Below, in pieces: positions 12,300-23,846 of a stretch of 33,348 bases of DNA. Source of the stretch: Intoshia linei (taxonomy: Eukaryota; Orthonectida; Rhopaluridae); the NCBI GenBank assembly GCA_001642005.1, contig LWCA01000266.1:2066-35413 (forward strand), read 5' to 3'. Every line of letters starts with the position of its first letter. Position 1 is the first letter of the stretch. The notes under the pieces were generated by a model that saw only the letters and a program-made list of their open reading frames with translations, searched no databases and was not told where the DNA came from. The translations under genes were made by a program, and so were the position numbers.

Positions 12300-14146
12300 C
12301 AGTGTTTCCTAAACTTTTTTGTTTAAAGCACCCAAATTTTTTATTACCTCCCTTTCCGAGACGAGTCTATCGTATCCGACGGACATGTTCTGAACTTTAA
12401 CGAAATTTGACATTTCGTATTTCCAACAGTGTCACAAGCCAATCAATATAAAAAATTTATGGATAAATCACATTTAAGATATAAAAACATTTAGCAAATT
12501 TACTTTATACCAAAAGTAGGAACCTACATAATGTAATGTAAACGTGCTAGGTTCAAAAACTAGAAATGAAAATTATGTTATATTTACTCACAAGTGATTT
12601 GATCTAAAGCTTACAAAATTAACAATATTGTTACAATTTAATTTTCTTGAACAGTTTTATTCAATGTTGAATAATTTCCCCATTTACTCGAATTTCGATT
12701 CAATACTCGAAATTTATAATTATATTAGCTTGATTGTTATGTACTTAAACCAAGCAGAATTTAAATTTGATCTAACATAATAATACTTTGAGATAAAATT
12801 AACTAATATAGTATATTGAATAAAAGCGTACATAATACATAATAGCCAGGGATAATTCTCCCATTTTATTATAAATAACAGATATTCATTATATAAATAA
12901 AAATTTTCCTAAAAAAATAATGTTTGCATAAAGTTTTTTTGGATAAGAAACTATAATAAACATGACATGAATTCAAATTTCCAATTTACCCACAAGAAAA
13001 CTGAAATAAATTAACTTTTACCCATAAAAATAAAATTAAACTTTAACAATATTTAGTTATCTACTTAAATTAAGTCAAGTACAAAAAATAGACTTTATGT
13101 AGTAGAAATTTAATTTTATTAACTAAAAAATGTTTGTTTGACATAAATGTTTCTCGGGGTACATGCATAATTTATAAGAAAATAATTTTATCTTTTATTT
13201 ATTTTTAAAGAAAAAAATAAAAAGTTTGAAAAATTGTAATAACTATAAATAATATAAATATTTTTTAAAGAGATTTTGATTGAACAATAATATTTTCACG
13301 ATTATGTTAAATTTAACATTTTCACTTTCACAATGTAAAAAAAATTAAAATAAAAATTTGTTAAAAAATATCAATAGCAATGTTTTACTTTTATATTAGA
13401 TTGATTAAATATTTGATTATCCTTATCACACAGTAAAGGCATTATTTTAAAATATAAAGTTTACTAGTTTTTCATTCATAAATACAGTTTCATTCATAAA
13501 CATTCTACAAATTGTATCATTGCTATTCGTAATATTCAAAATTTTATTGGTTTCTAATCAAATAAGGTATTTATTATTAGGTAAATGACCTATCATTATT
13601 TACGATTTTATCAATTGGTAATAGTTTCTTTAAATTTGTTTAAATAACGTTACATTTTGCATAAATATTATTGCATTTCCAATATTTAAATTTCCAAATT
13701 TTAATAAATGTATAAATTACCTGTTCAAATTTAATATTTCTATTTATTTATACATTATGTATTTGTAATTAATTAACATAACATTGAAAAATAAAATAGG
13801 GACATTTTTTTTGTTAATTTTAAAATTTGAAGGTTATAATTATTTTAGAAATACTCTATTATACTTTATTAGAGTATTTTATATTTCCCAAATGATTTCC
13901 AAAGAAAATTTTTGATAAAGCAAAATATTATTTTTTTATGTACTTTTTTCAACCTTGATCAATTTTTACATTACTTTTTTATAAAGTTGTATTTTGTACC
14001 ATTTTACAGATAAAAAAAACACATGAAACCATATTAATAATATTTAATAATATTTTTGAGAAAAAAATATGAGATTCATTAAATCAAAATACTTGTTTGA
14101 TACAGGGTATGAGATAACTTGACCACTCATTAACATATCTTGCATC
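12300..14146. other. Gene-free AT-rich stretch with a lone hAT-like terminus
   Basis: CAGTGTTTCCTAAACTTTTT starts at 12300 after atctagct, which looks like a hAT left terminus with a plausible target site. I found no matching right terminus. A brief GC-richer patch (CGAGACGAGTCTATCGTATCCG, given here only in part) follows at about 12358. Nothing coding is visible. Confidence 0.4.
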
Positions 14147-14220
14147 AGAGTCGAACCTACAATACTCAAGCTCCCGAAAATAAAGAATAAGCCCATAGCT
14201 ACCTATTTTTTAGTCTGGAA
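14147..14220 (-). mobile_element. Partial copy of the CAGAGCCGAACCTACC family
   Basis: CAGAGTCGAACCTACAATACT at 14147, followed by CAAGCTCCCGAAAAT, matches the right end (read inward) of the fuller copy at 20984-21254. The similarity fades after about 70 bases and no second terminus is seen, so only one end survives. Confidence 0.5.
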
Positions 14221-14851
14221 TATATAGTTTGAATTTGACGCTAATGTGTCGTAGATTTCTGTCTGAGTAAAATAATTATAATTAATATTTATTAATTCAT
14301 GAGTGTGTTCAATTTACCCTATTTTGAATTAAATTTGAATATAAGAAACTAAATATTTTGAAAACTGGGTTTGTTTTTTTTATCAAATCTACTCTTTAAT
14401 GCATCAATTAATCAAATTTTAAATGACCTTGAAATATAACTCAAATATTGTAATTTGTATAGAATTAATATAAATATATTTGGCTACTATCAGTTTTATC
14501 CAATAAAATTAACTGTTATGTTAAATATTTACAGTGTCAATTTTATCAACTGGGCAAATAGCATAAATAATTCAAATTTATTTGTAAAAATCTTAGTATT
14601 TTAAATAATGTAATTTTATTATTTCTTATCTAAATCAGTGTTTCCAAACTAATAAATGCGTCGTGTAAGCAGTACCGATATGTTGAGAAAAAAATGGCAA
14701 TTTAAAAAAATTATTAAAGTTTTATAATTTAGTTTTTTGATGAAGGGCTTACAACAATAATTGTGATGAATAATTATCAGGATAATTTTATAAGTGAATA
14801 AGTGAAAGGTTTTATTAACGTAATTGTCTCTATTCAAATCATTAAAATTTT

Positions 14852-15894
14852 GATATAAAGATTTTAAACTCCATAATAAATTTTGATACGAAGATTTCAA
14901 ACTCCAAATTAAATTTTGATGCGAAGTTTTTTTAAACTCCAATAGTTTACTGACATCACTCGGTCCCTTCAAATAGCTTTTAAGACTTTTCGGTCTCTAC
15001 TTTAAATTTAAGCACAAATTTTGATACGAAGATTTCAAACTCCAAATTAAATTTTGATGCGAAGTTTTTTAAACTCCAATAGTTTATTGACATTTTCGGT
15101 CCCTTCAGGTAGTTTTTAAGACTTTTCGGTCTTATCAGGTAGTTTTTTAAGACTTTTCGGTCTCTACTCCAAATTAAATTTTGATGCGAAGTTTTTAAAC
15201 CTCCAATAGTTTACTGACATTTTCGGTCCCTTCAGGTAGTTTTTAAGACTTTTCGGTCTCATCAGGTAGTTTTTTAAGACTTTTCGGTCTCATCAAGTAG
15301 TTTTTTAAGACTTTTCGGTCTCATCAGGTAGTTTTTTAAGACTTTTCGGTCTCTACTCCAAATTAAATTTTGATGCGAAGTTTTTTAAACTCCAATAGTT
15401 TATTGACATTTTTGGTCTTTTCAAGTAGTTTTTAAGAGTTTTCGGTCTCTACTCCAAATTAAATTTTGATGCGAAGTTTTTTAACCTCCAATAGTTTACT
15501 GACATTTTCGGTCCCTTCAGGTAGTTTTTAAGACTTTTCGGTCTCATCAGGTAGTTTTTTAAGACTTTTCGGTCTCTACTCCAAATTAAATTTTGATGCA
15601 AAGTTTTTTAAACTCCAATAGTTTACTGACATTTTCGGTCCCTTCAGGTAGTTTTTTAAGACTTTTCGGTCTCATCAGGTAGTTTTTTGAGACTTTTCGG
15701 TCTCTACTCCAAATTAAATTTTGAAGCGAAGTTTTTTAAACTCCAATAGTTTACTGACATTTTCGGTCCCTTCAGGTAGTTTTTAAGACTTTTCGGTCTC
15801 ATCAGGTAGTTTTTTAAGACTTTTCGGTCTCTACTCCAAATTAAATTTTGATGCGAAGTTTTTTAAACTCCAATAGTTTACTGACATTTTCGGT
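14852..15894. repeat. Two-level minisatellite: ~96-bp core plus variable 31-bp sub-units
   Basis: The landmark CCAAATTAAATTTTGATGCG recurs (with small changes) at 14904, 15042, 15169, 15358, 15454, 15581, 15709 and 15836. The spacings are 138, 127, 189, 96, 127, 128 and 127 bp. After the first, these fit 96 + 31n with n = 1, 3, 0, 1, 1, 1. The 31-bp sub-unit reads ATCAGGTAGTTTTTTAAGAC then TTTTCGGTCTC. At the left edge there is another sub-period of about 36 bp (TTTTGATACGAAGATTTCAA). The array ends sharply at TGACATTTTCGG near 15894. The repeated CGGTC motif is unusual in such AT-rich DNA. Confidence 0.95.
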
Positions 15895-15895
15895 A

Positions 15896-16572
15896 ATTGT
15901 TTGAATTGTATTACACGATGAATTATATTTGGTTTAAAAATATTTGAGAAAATGTAAAAACTTTTTTATAAAAATAGTTACATTTTAAACTTAAAGCTAT
16001 CATTTTTTGACTATATTTACATTTACATTTAAATATACTTATAAAATATATTAATTTAATTATATGGTCTGCTGATCTTACATATCGATTCCATCCGGGA
16101 CGAAGAAAACGGTTAATGACCTCTTCTCTATAATTTAAAAGTTTGGTAAATTCTAAATTCAACTTTAATAATTAGTAGGGTTAGATTAAATCTTAATACA
16201 CTCAAAGGAATATAAAATTTACCATTGTGAAAAAATATTAGTTATTATCAGTGTTGGTCAGTAAATACTTAAAAATATCAATTTCATCTATTTTTACCAT
16301 GTTGATTCTAAATTTTGATTTTTTAATTGGTTATCAAGTTAATCTTACATGCTTGGAATCCTATTTTTGTATTACTTATTTCACGGTATCAATTACTATA
16401 CAACATATCTTTTCAAGCTAAGTCTCGACCATTTCAGTTGGGATGTCTCAGTTACTTAAAAACAAATATTTACGACTTTAAAAAATTTAAATCAAACATG
16501 ATCGTTATTTTTTAATGATGATTTAATTTTTGAAGAAATTTTCAAATTATCGTTTAAAATGCAGTCACTGCA
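15896..16572. other. AT-rich stretch without a gene
   Basis: Short open frames (79 and 62 codons) occur on both strands but show no domain, start context or splice support. CAGTGTTGGTCAGTAAATAC at 16249 resembles a hAT terminus without a partner. Confidence 0.4.
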
Positions 16573-16861
16573 GCAGAGCCGAACCTACCGTCAACAAAAA
16601 TTTTGTAAAATGGTGGCCTCATTTTTCCAAATTGAGCATTAAAAAATTATATTCTTGAATATAAAAACTATTTTGTGTGTTAAATTTTAAATATCAAGTC
16701 AAGAGCATTAGAGAGGTCGTTAGTATAATATGACACTATGCATAGTTTATGAAAAAAAAATTTCATTAAAAAAAATTAAACTAAAAAAATTTTAGGACCT
16801 ATTTTTCATTTTGTCTGTATTTTCGTTTTGGTGGCCTTGAGCTGGGTAGGTTCAGCTCTGC
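16573..16861. mobile_element. Short inverted-repeat element, CAGAGCCGAACCTACC family (289 bp)
   Basis: The left end is GCAGAGCCGAACCTACC and the right end read inward is GCAGAGCTGAACCTACCC. Both arms continue into TGGTGGCCTCATTTT / AAGGCCACCAAAA, so subterminal sequence is also inverted. Related copies are at 14147 (partial) and 20984. Flanks (cactgcag / caatacaa, if the element starts CAG) match at only 5 of 8, so the target duplication and superfamily are uncertain. No open frame is present. Confidence 0.75.
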
Positions 16862-18123
16862 AATACAATGTTTATCATAATAGCATTTTTCTAGACAAAA
16901 CCTCTTATCACGTGAAAAATCATATTGTATCAGCCTGAATCAATTTTTAAATCTTTTCTAAATTGAATAAGATATATTGGTACAAAAATAAATATAAATT
17001 ATGAGTAAGTCTTAAAATTTAGGAAAGTATCAATAGTGAACCCTAAATTTTTTATTTTTAATTTTTATCTATAATTTAATGAAAACAGAAATCGTAACAT
17101 TAATACAACTTAAATATTGGTACTGTGGTGAATTAATTTATATAATGGGTGGTGGAACCATAATTAGGTTTATAATTTGAATAATTTGAGTAATTTAAAA
17201 AATAAAACAATGAAATGTAAACGCTTATAATTATATATTTCGTATTTGATATACAATCGTCAATATTGTATATTCATACTCTCAATTGCACTTCAAAAAT
17301 GAAATATGAATAACAAAATGTGTAGGTTTTGCCGATCTTGTTATCTGACCCACTATGCACTGTTAACTTATTCTTGTGAAACTTGTGTATACTGTATACA
17401 TAATGAATATGTACATTCAAATTATTTTTAATTTTATTCTGATTATCAGAGCAACATTTATTTTATCAAACTAATTTTTTCAGTTTATTCTTATTTATAC
17501 AATTATTGTGATAAATTATAAACCAATATCAATATCATAAATAATCAGTAAGTAATCGAGTCAACATGATAAAATGTAATAATTATAAATCATGAAAATA
17601 TGATTTATTGTACATCAGGTTTTTCTAGCGCTGTACCCGCGAACGACCAAGATTTTTTGGCACCGAAAACATTTTTCTATCGTATAAAAAAATAGATAAT
17701 TAATTTACTGAAGGGTTAGATACGTGTATCTCAATCTTACTGTTCATCAAATTATAATCGAAACTAAAACTTATTTCTAATTGTAGTATTTCAAAAATTG
17801 TTATATATTATAACTATTATAAATAACCTTGAAGCATTTATTCTTATATACATTATAATTTTTCTAAATTAACCTCCCATTTTTTCAAAATATATAACCT
17901 TTGTTTACAAATTGTGTTTGATTACTTTTTATTCTTATTTAAAAATTCGAAACGTGTCATAATTCTCTGTAAACTTATTACACATATATTTGTGTTTAGT
18001 TTATTTTAACCTAAGTTATGACCTGAATAGTTAACTGAATAACGAAGAAAAATAAATAAAATGAAGATGCATAAATAAAGATAACACGTGTAAAATTCTC
18101 GATTTGAATATAATGATATAGAA
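16862..18123. other. AT-rich stretch without a gene
   Basis: Nothing coding is visible. A GC-richer block TCTAGCGCTGTACCCGCGAA near 17627 stands out and could be a transposon end, but no inverted partner was found. Confidence 0.4.
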
Positions 18124-18425
18124 CAGGGGTGTCAGACTCAATTTGCTTAACGGGTCAAATGTGACCAAAAGAATATTACGCAAGTACAAAAAAATATCTT
18201 TTCTCAAATCATTATTAAACTAACAGTTTTAATTAATTAATAAAATAAAATTAGAAACAATAATGGAATAAGTGCATAACTAATGCTAAAATTGTAATCA
18301 GAAATAAATAAATCATGAAAATATGTAAAAAAAGAAATATGGGTAAAAACTTTTGTTATAACGCGGGTCGCGTATTCCATAATTGGGTCCGTAAATGGTC
18401 CGCGGGCCGCATAATTGATATCCTA
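18124..18425. mobile_element. Decayed hAT-type element (about 302 bp)
   Basis: The left terminus CAGGGGTGTCAGACTCAATT is a very common form of hAT end. At the right, GGTCCGCGGGCCGCATAATT is followed by GATATCCTA, which read inward is TAGGATATCAATTATGCGGC and aligns with the left end as a degraded inverted repeat. The flanks atatagaa (18116-18123) and atatatta (18426-18433) match at 6 of 8, weak evidence in AT-rich sequence. The interior carries no transposase. Confidence 0.55.
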
Positions 18426-18433
18426 ATATATTA

Positions 18434-19744
18434 TAGAAGTATTAAATTCTTGCTGGTTTTAACAAAGAAAAGAACCTTCTAATAAAGATACAGTTTTCTT
18501 GATAAAACTCTACATTCTTGGGATTTCGAAAGATTTTGAAAAAATTGACTAGGTACATAATAGGAAAAACAGAAAATTTATAAATTAAAACAATTTTTTC
18601 TTTTAAAAATTAATTTCTTTATCTTGTGTATTGATTTTGTAAAAAAGTACATACAATCAGATAGTACATGTATTATCTATAATGTTTACCAATGTTATGA
18701 CTCGAAATTATTTTTTCATAGATTATTCCGAATAAATTTAAAATAACCATATAAACCACGCGTAATATTACATACTGTATTAATTTTTATCAAAAAATTT
18801 TTTCACACCTTACTCCATATCTGTTAAAATATTAAAATTTTTCAAAAAATTCAAGACGAGGTTCGGAATAAGCCAATTTAGGGAAAAACTGTACATCTCA
18901 AATTTATCAATATTTAAATTTTTGTTACAATTTTAATGTATTAATTTGAGTATTTGAGAATTTGAAAATTTGAGAATCAGGTGAAAATGAATTAATAAAT
19001 TTAATAATATTAAATTTTTTAATACAGAAATGTATATAATTTGAACCATGTTCAATAATTATAATAATTATTATAATAAACATGAATGCTTAAATTTTGA
19101 TACATTTTGTATTTGATAAAACATGAAATGATACAATTTATTCAAAGTACAAGTAGTTTTAATGTCAATAAAAGTAATTTATAGTGGTCCAAAACATTAA
19201 ATAATGAGTTCAAATACACTACATTGTACGTTTATTAAAAAAATTTGTTGTGCGATGTTGTCAAACTAGATTAGCAACATGTATTAATATTGGTTATTTA
19301 AAATTGAATATGTTTAGTAACCTCACCTTAAAAGTGACATTTGGAACATTATAAAATGTGCCACAACTTTGATCCAAATTTAAAAATTTATTTAAAATAC
19401 TTAAAATATTTTTGTCCAACTATATTGAATTTCTTACGTAATAAGTATAAATAACGAAATTAAAAAGAAAAAAGTTTAGATCAATTAATAAAACTAAAAT
19501 GTATTTTATTTTAAATATTTTAAACTTAATGTAACAATATTATCATTTATGAAATTACAATGTGCCAATTTTTTAACTATAAAACCATGTAATTCTAAAA
19601 TTGTGTAACCCAAAAACATTAAACTTTATAAAATTAATTTTTATAAATGGGTCAATGTGGCAATTGTATACATAGTCTAAATTGTAAATAACCAGATGTA
19701 AAATTAAAACTTTTTATTGAAAATTTAATTTAGTTTACTCAAAA
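18434..19744. other. AT-rich stretch upstream of the 19745 gene
   Basis: No repeat or gene is recognised. It presumably holds the promoter and 5' untranslated region of the gene that follows, but the base composition is too uniform to point to a core promoter. Confidence 0.4.
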
Positions 19745-20629
19745 ATGGACAAAATAAATGAAAATTCTCAACAAAATTTAAATTTAATTAAAAGTGATAT
19801 TAGAGTCAACTTTAAAAGTTTTAAAAACTCAACTAGACCAAATGAATCCACAGATAAATATCATTCAAAACAAAACGTACTTGGTAATACAAATATAGAC
19901 AGCTGTTTGCGTGTCATTTCAAAAAATAAATGTAATGTTATCATTTCTGACCCTTTTAATAATATCGTGTCTGAAACGTTTAATGAACAGACAAATGGAT
20001 TAAGAAAGAAAAATGTCAGTATTATTAATAAAATGGATTATTTAAAAGATGGTACATCACAAAATAATTTAAATCACCTAAACATTGATTCTCATAATAT
20101 TAAAAATGAAACTCTACAGAAAAAAACTTTGAGAGATTTTAGTGGCATGTTTAATGCTCTACCATCTAATCGTCCGTCCTCGTCTATACAACTTTGTTGT
20201 AGTCAAGATTATACTTTAAAAAATTATACATTATCTTACCCTAAAAATTCTACAACAAAAACTAAATTTGTCAAATCTCTTTCTGAAAATGATTTAAACT
20301 TTTTAATCAAATGTGATATAAACCAATCTGTGAATTCTGGTAAATATTTTTCATTATTTACATTTCTTTAAAAAAATTTTTATTTTCATTTTAGATAAAT
20401 CCATCCATTCTACTCAAGCCGTGTTCAAAAAGTTGGATTTACAAGAAAAAAATACTAAAAAACTCAATATCAATTTAATAGGTGATAAAGGTAGATTTTA
20501 TATATTTTAAAATTAAAATTGACAAATTGAATAACTATATAATTCAAGTTTATATTCATGATTAGTGTGTCTTATTTTTAATCATATAATTAAAAAGTTT
20601 TTATTAATATTTTTGCAGACCTCAAGTAG
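19745..20629 (+). CDS. Three-exon gene of unknown function (233 aa)
   Basis: I do not recognise this protein. Exons 19745-20339, 20395-20490 and 20619-20629 join in phase (split GAT codons at both junctions) and end DKDLK-stop. The introns are 55 and 128 nt with GTAAAT...TTTTAG and GTAGAT...TTGCAG ends. The start sits in CAAAAATGG, a favourable context, and AATAAA follows 74 bases after the stop. The product is hydrophilic, rich in Asn, Lys and Ser, with no signal peptide, membrane span or zinc finger. It contains LRDFSGMFNALPSNRPSSS around residue 129 and a Lys-rich tail. If intron 1 is retained, translation ends ten codons later. The gene lies upstream of the terminal BCL11 exon on the same strand and is probably nested in a BCL11 intron. 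Exon structure is well supported; function is unknown. Confidence 0.75.
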
Positions 20630-20702
20630 ACTTAGTTTATCAAGAATGAAACAGGTGTTAAATAATGAATGTTAAAATCATTTTATTTTAATTTCATTCA
20701 TC

Positions 20703-20708
20703 AATAAA
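20703..20708 (+). terminator. AATAAA polyadenylation signal of the 19745 gene
   Basis: AATAAA lies 74 bases past the stop codon of the third exon, at a normal distance for a short 3' untranslated region. Confidence 0.6.
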
Positions 20709-20983
20709 GCCCAACTGGGGTCAAATATTCAAAAGTGATACACAAAATAACCTGACGGTAATAATTTTCAAAGGTCATGATACATGAATCATGATATATG
20801 ACAAATCAATAAGTTATTGGAGCAATGCAAATTTATAGATGTTGCATATTTTAGTCTTGTACACTGTATTTTTTATTTTCTCTAGAGTAGTTTGCAAAAA
20901 TATTCATCATCTCAGCCGGTACATTTTGAGGAAAATTGTCATGAGTTGATTTTCTTGTTGACATCTGCCGTATTTTTGAGACA

Positions 20984-21254
20984 CAGAGCGGAACCTACCA
21001 AGCTGGATGCCACCGTAAAATGAAAAATAGACCCCTAATTTTTGTTAAAACGATGTGTAATATAAATGTGTGAAGTAACCCTAGCAACACATATAAGGTT
21101 CTTGACTTGACGTTTTTAATTTACACAAAAAATAGTTGGTAGAATAGTTCAAGAATATATTTTTTTCATACACAATTTGAAAAACTAAAGCCTCAATTTA
21201 TAAAAATTTTTTTGGGCTCCCGAAGAAGATCTCAGTATTGTAGGTTCGGCTTTG
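20984..21254 (+). mobile_element. Second full copy of the CAGAGCCGAACCTACC family (271 bp)
   Basis: The left end is CAGAGCGGAACCTACCAAGC with GCCACC shortly after, as in the 16573 copy. The right end, read inward, is CAAAGCCGAACCTACAATAC. Interior stretches such as TTCAAGAATATA and the ACATTTATATTACACA-like region correspond in part to the other copy. The flanks do not form a clear duplication. It sits between the 19745 gene and the BCL11 exon. Confidence 0.65.
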
Positions 21255-21274
21255 TTGGGGTTAATGTACTTTTG

Positions 21275-21763
21275 CAGAGGTGGGGAAGCATTTACTGTTC
21301 GAAAGTAGCACTAACGTCTCAAGAAATATTTATAAGGCCGCACCTTTCTAAATAAAATTTAACCAAATACAGCAGTGCTTCTCATGTGATGGCTGGTCAC
21401 CCTAACGAGTGAATACGAAAATTTTAGATAATTGGGGGTGAATGATAAGCTTTTACCATATTTTATTCAATTTAGTAAAATCTCATGAGAAAAAATCCTT
21501 TTCCTCTTTTAATCTTTTTACCAATATTTTTTTGAAAAATCCCATTTTACCAAACTTTTAGATCAAAAATCTCTCTATCTAATCCCATAAGAAAAAACCT
21601 AATTTTACCAAAACTTAAGGAAAACAGCCACTTTTACCAATATTTTTCTGAAAAATCCCATTTTACCAAAAATTAATATTTTAAAAATAGTAAAAAATAA
21701 ATAAATAATTTTAAATGGAAAATACTTCAGATCGTTCAAAAGGCCGCACTATCCCCACCTTTG
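21275..21763. mobile_element. hAT-like element with a second hAT-like end inside
   Basis: The left terminus CAGAGGTGGGGAAGC and the right terminus read inward, CAAAGGTGGGGATAG, match at 10 of the first 11 bases, and AAGGCCGCAC occurs near both ends. The candidate duplications tacttttg / aattttgg are poor. CAGTGCTTCTCATGTGATGG at 21373 looks like the start of another hAT inserted within it. The inner part repeats CCCATTTTACCAAA units, a motif also seen in the 6978 element. It ends about 310 bases before the BCL11 exon. Confidence 0.5.
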
Positions 21764-22072
21764 AATTTTGGATCAAAATCAACTAATTTGAATTTACCTA
21801 TTTATCTTAAACAAATTATGTTAAATTTACAACGTTTTCTAGTTTTAAAATTTAAAAATTTCCAATCATTCCAAAATTAGCAATACAATACATGCAAAAA
21901 TATAAAAAATATGCATAAATTAATTAACATGTAAAATAAAATTGAAAATAAACTTTTTTGCATTTAATTTCCTTTGATGTTAAATTAAATTATGGTCAAG
22001 CGATATTGTAAATAAAAAAACGTAAAATGTATGTCACGATAATTTATTTATATGATAATTTATATTATTTAG

Positions 22073-23727
22073 AAGTTTTGCATTGTCCACTGTGTAATGC
22101 AAAGAATTTTACTCGAAATACAATGATTGAACACTTGGGAAATTGCCACAAATTTGATTTTTATGAGCCACAATTCAAATCATTTAAAAGTGGAGTAAAA
22201 TCAACAAAATCAAAAATGAGCAAATTAGAAAAACTGTATATAATAAAATCGGATAAACTAACTTGTAGTGATATTAATGAAGATGAAATCCTTTCAAATA
22301 CGTATATAAATTGTGAAAATGAAAATGAAGGTTTATCTAAAAATAAAACACGAAAAAGAAAATTACAAAAAACTGAAATTTTTCGAAATTGTTTCAATAA
22401 TGGAAACAATATAAATTGTTCTAGTATTTTAAAAAGTATGGCAGATGCAAGTAAAACAATTGCTGATTGTGAAAAACGTAAAAACCCAAATTGTGATAAT
22501 TTGTTTTACGGGAAAAATTTAATTAAAAATTCCAATAAAAAACTACAAAATGAAACTAGTTCATGTATGATTTCGCAACTTCAAGGTAATGTGGTAAATC
22601 AAAAAAAATCTCAATTTACTGAAAATTTAAATTACAATTCTTTGGTTCAAGAAGAACCTACCGATTTATCAAACAGAATTAAAAAAAATAAAACTATAGA
22701 ATCTGATATCAAACTCCATCAAGCAAATGATTTACAAAATAAACAGTATTTATCAAATTCAGCATTTCAAAATCCTTATTCGAATCAAAATGATGCAAAT
22801 TTAATGTCAATGATAAATAATTATCAGGAATTTTTTGCACATCAAAATTATAATTTTCCATTGAATGTTCAAAATCAAACATTAAAAAATTCAAATTTAA
22901 AATTATTGCAGAATTCTCAAATGCAAACCAATAAGAATGAATTAAACCTTGTACAAATGTCACAGAATCCAGTGAATTATTCTAAATTTGTTCAAGGCTT
23001 TTTATCCAATAATTCTAGAAACGTTTCGACACCTAAAAACTCATCTATTGATAATATTAATTATTTAAATATGCACAATAATCTACAAATGAATGATAAG
23101 GAACAATTTAATAGTGCATTAAGCTCAGCATACCCTTATAAATATACTCCAATATTGCCTGCCCCAAATGATGCAGATGATAAAAATAAAAAAAATAAAC
23201 GTGGTAATGGTACTCGTCGTGAAACTGGCAAAAGGAGGGACACTTGTGATTATTGTGGAAAGTATTTCAAAAATTGCAGTAATTTAACTGTACACAGGCG
23301 TTCGCATACTGGGGAAAAACCTTACAAATGCAAAGTTTGCACATATGCCTGCGCTCAATCTAGTAAACTTACTAGACACATGAAAACTCATGGTAAAAAC
23401 GAGAGTGATGTCGTCTATACGTGTAAAAATTGTAATGTCCCATATTTAGTGGCCAGCACTCTTGAAAAGCACACTCGAAAATGCAATGCAAACAAAATTA
23501 AAGATGTTAATGCTCAAAATGTTTCTTCGCCAAATTTATTGTCGATGAATTCCATTATACTAAATGACGAATATACTAAAAAATTGAAGAATTTAAATAA
23601 AGAAAACACATTTCGACCAAATGGAACTACACTGTCCAAGCAAATACTCAACATTTCTCAAATTAAAACTGAAAATGTACCCATGGATTTGACAGAACCG
23701 ATTCATAAAGTTCAAAAAAAGATTTAA
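22073..23727 (+). CDS. BCL11: BCL11-family C2H2 zinc-finger transcription factor, terminal exon
   Basis: This is the large last exon of a homologue of vertebrate BCL11A/B and fly CG9650, DNA-binding repressors. Numbering from 22027 in this frame, a C2HC-type finger lies at C20, C23, H36 and C40. A long Asn/Lys/Ser-rich region follows, then the conserved triple finger: C407/C410/H423/H427 ([14 protein letters not shown]), linker TGEKPYK, C435/C438/H451/H455 ([16 protein letters not shown]) and C466/C469/H482/C486 (STLEKH). This matches BCL11 fingers 4-6 nearly word for word, while the rest is divergent. PTDLS (211-215) and PMDLT (552-556) fit the CtBP-binding PxDLS motif, and IKTE just before the second fits a SUMO site. 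An intron acceptor, TATTATTTAG, ends at 22072, so the upstream ATG at 22027 is unlikely to be the start and 5' exons lie outside this region. Confidence 0.93.
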
Positions 23728-23840
23728 TGTATTAAATTTCTCTAAATTCTTATACAGAACTCATTCCTTTAAAGTACATTCCTTGTTTCAGTTATTGAAT
23801 TTTTTTCAAATTTGTATTATTTACAAGTATTAAACTATAT

Positions 23841-23846
23841 AATAAA
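23841..23846 (+). terminator. AATAAA polyadenylation signal of the BCL11 homologue
   Basis: AATAAA lies 114 bases past the BCL11 stop codon and is the first such hexamer downstream, consistent with a short 3' untranslated region. Confidence 0.6.

Noticed and set aside
14649-14972. 107-codon minus-strand frame with a 12-residue peptide repeat (SYQNLLWSLKS-like)
   Set aside because: The peptide repeat is the 36-bp left part of the minisatellite read in one frame. The frame has no homology and stops within the array.
22027-22072. ATG at 22027 as the start of the BCL11 protein
   Set aside because: The first 15 codons ([15 protein letters not shown]) read through an intron end; TATTATTTAG at 22063-22072 is a typical acceptor just before the first conserved cysteine pair.
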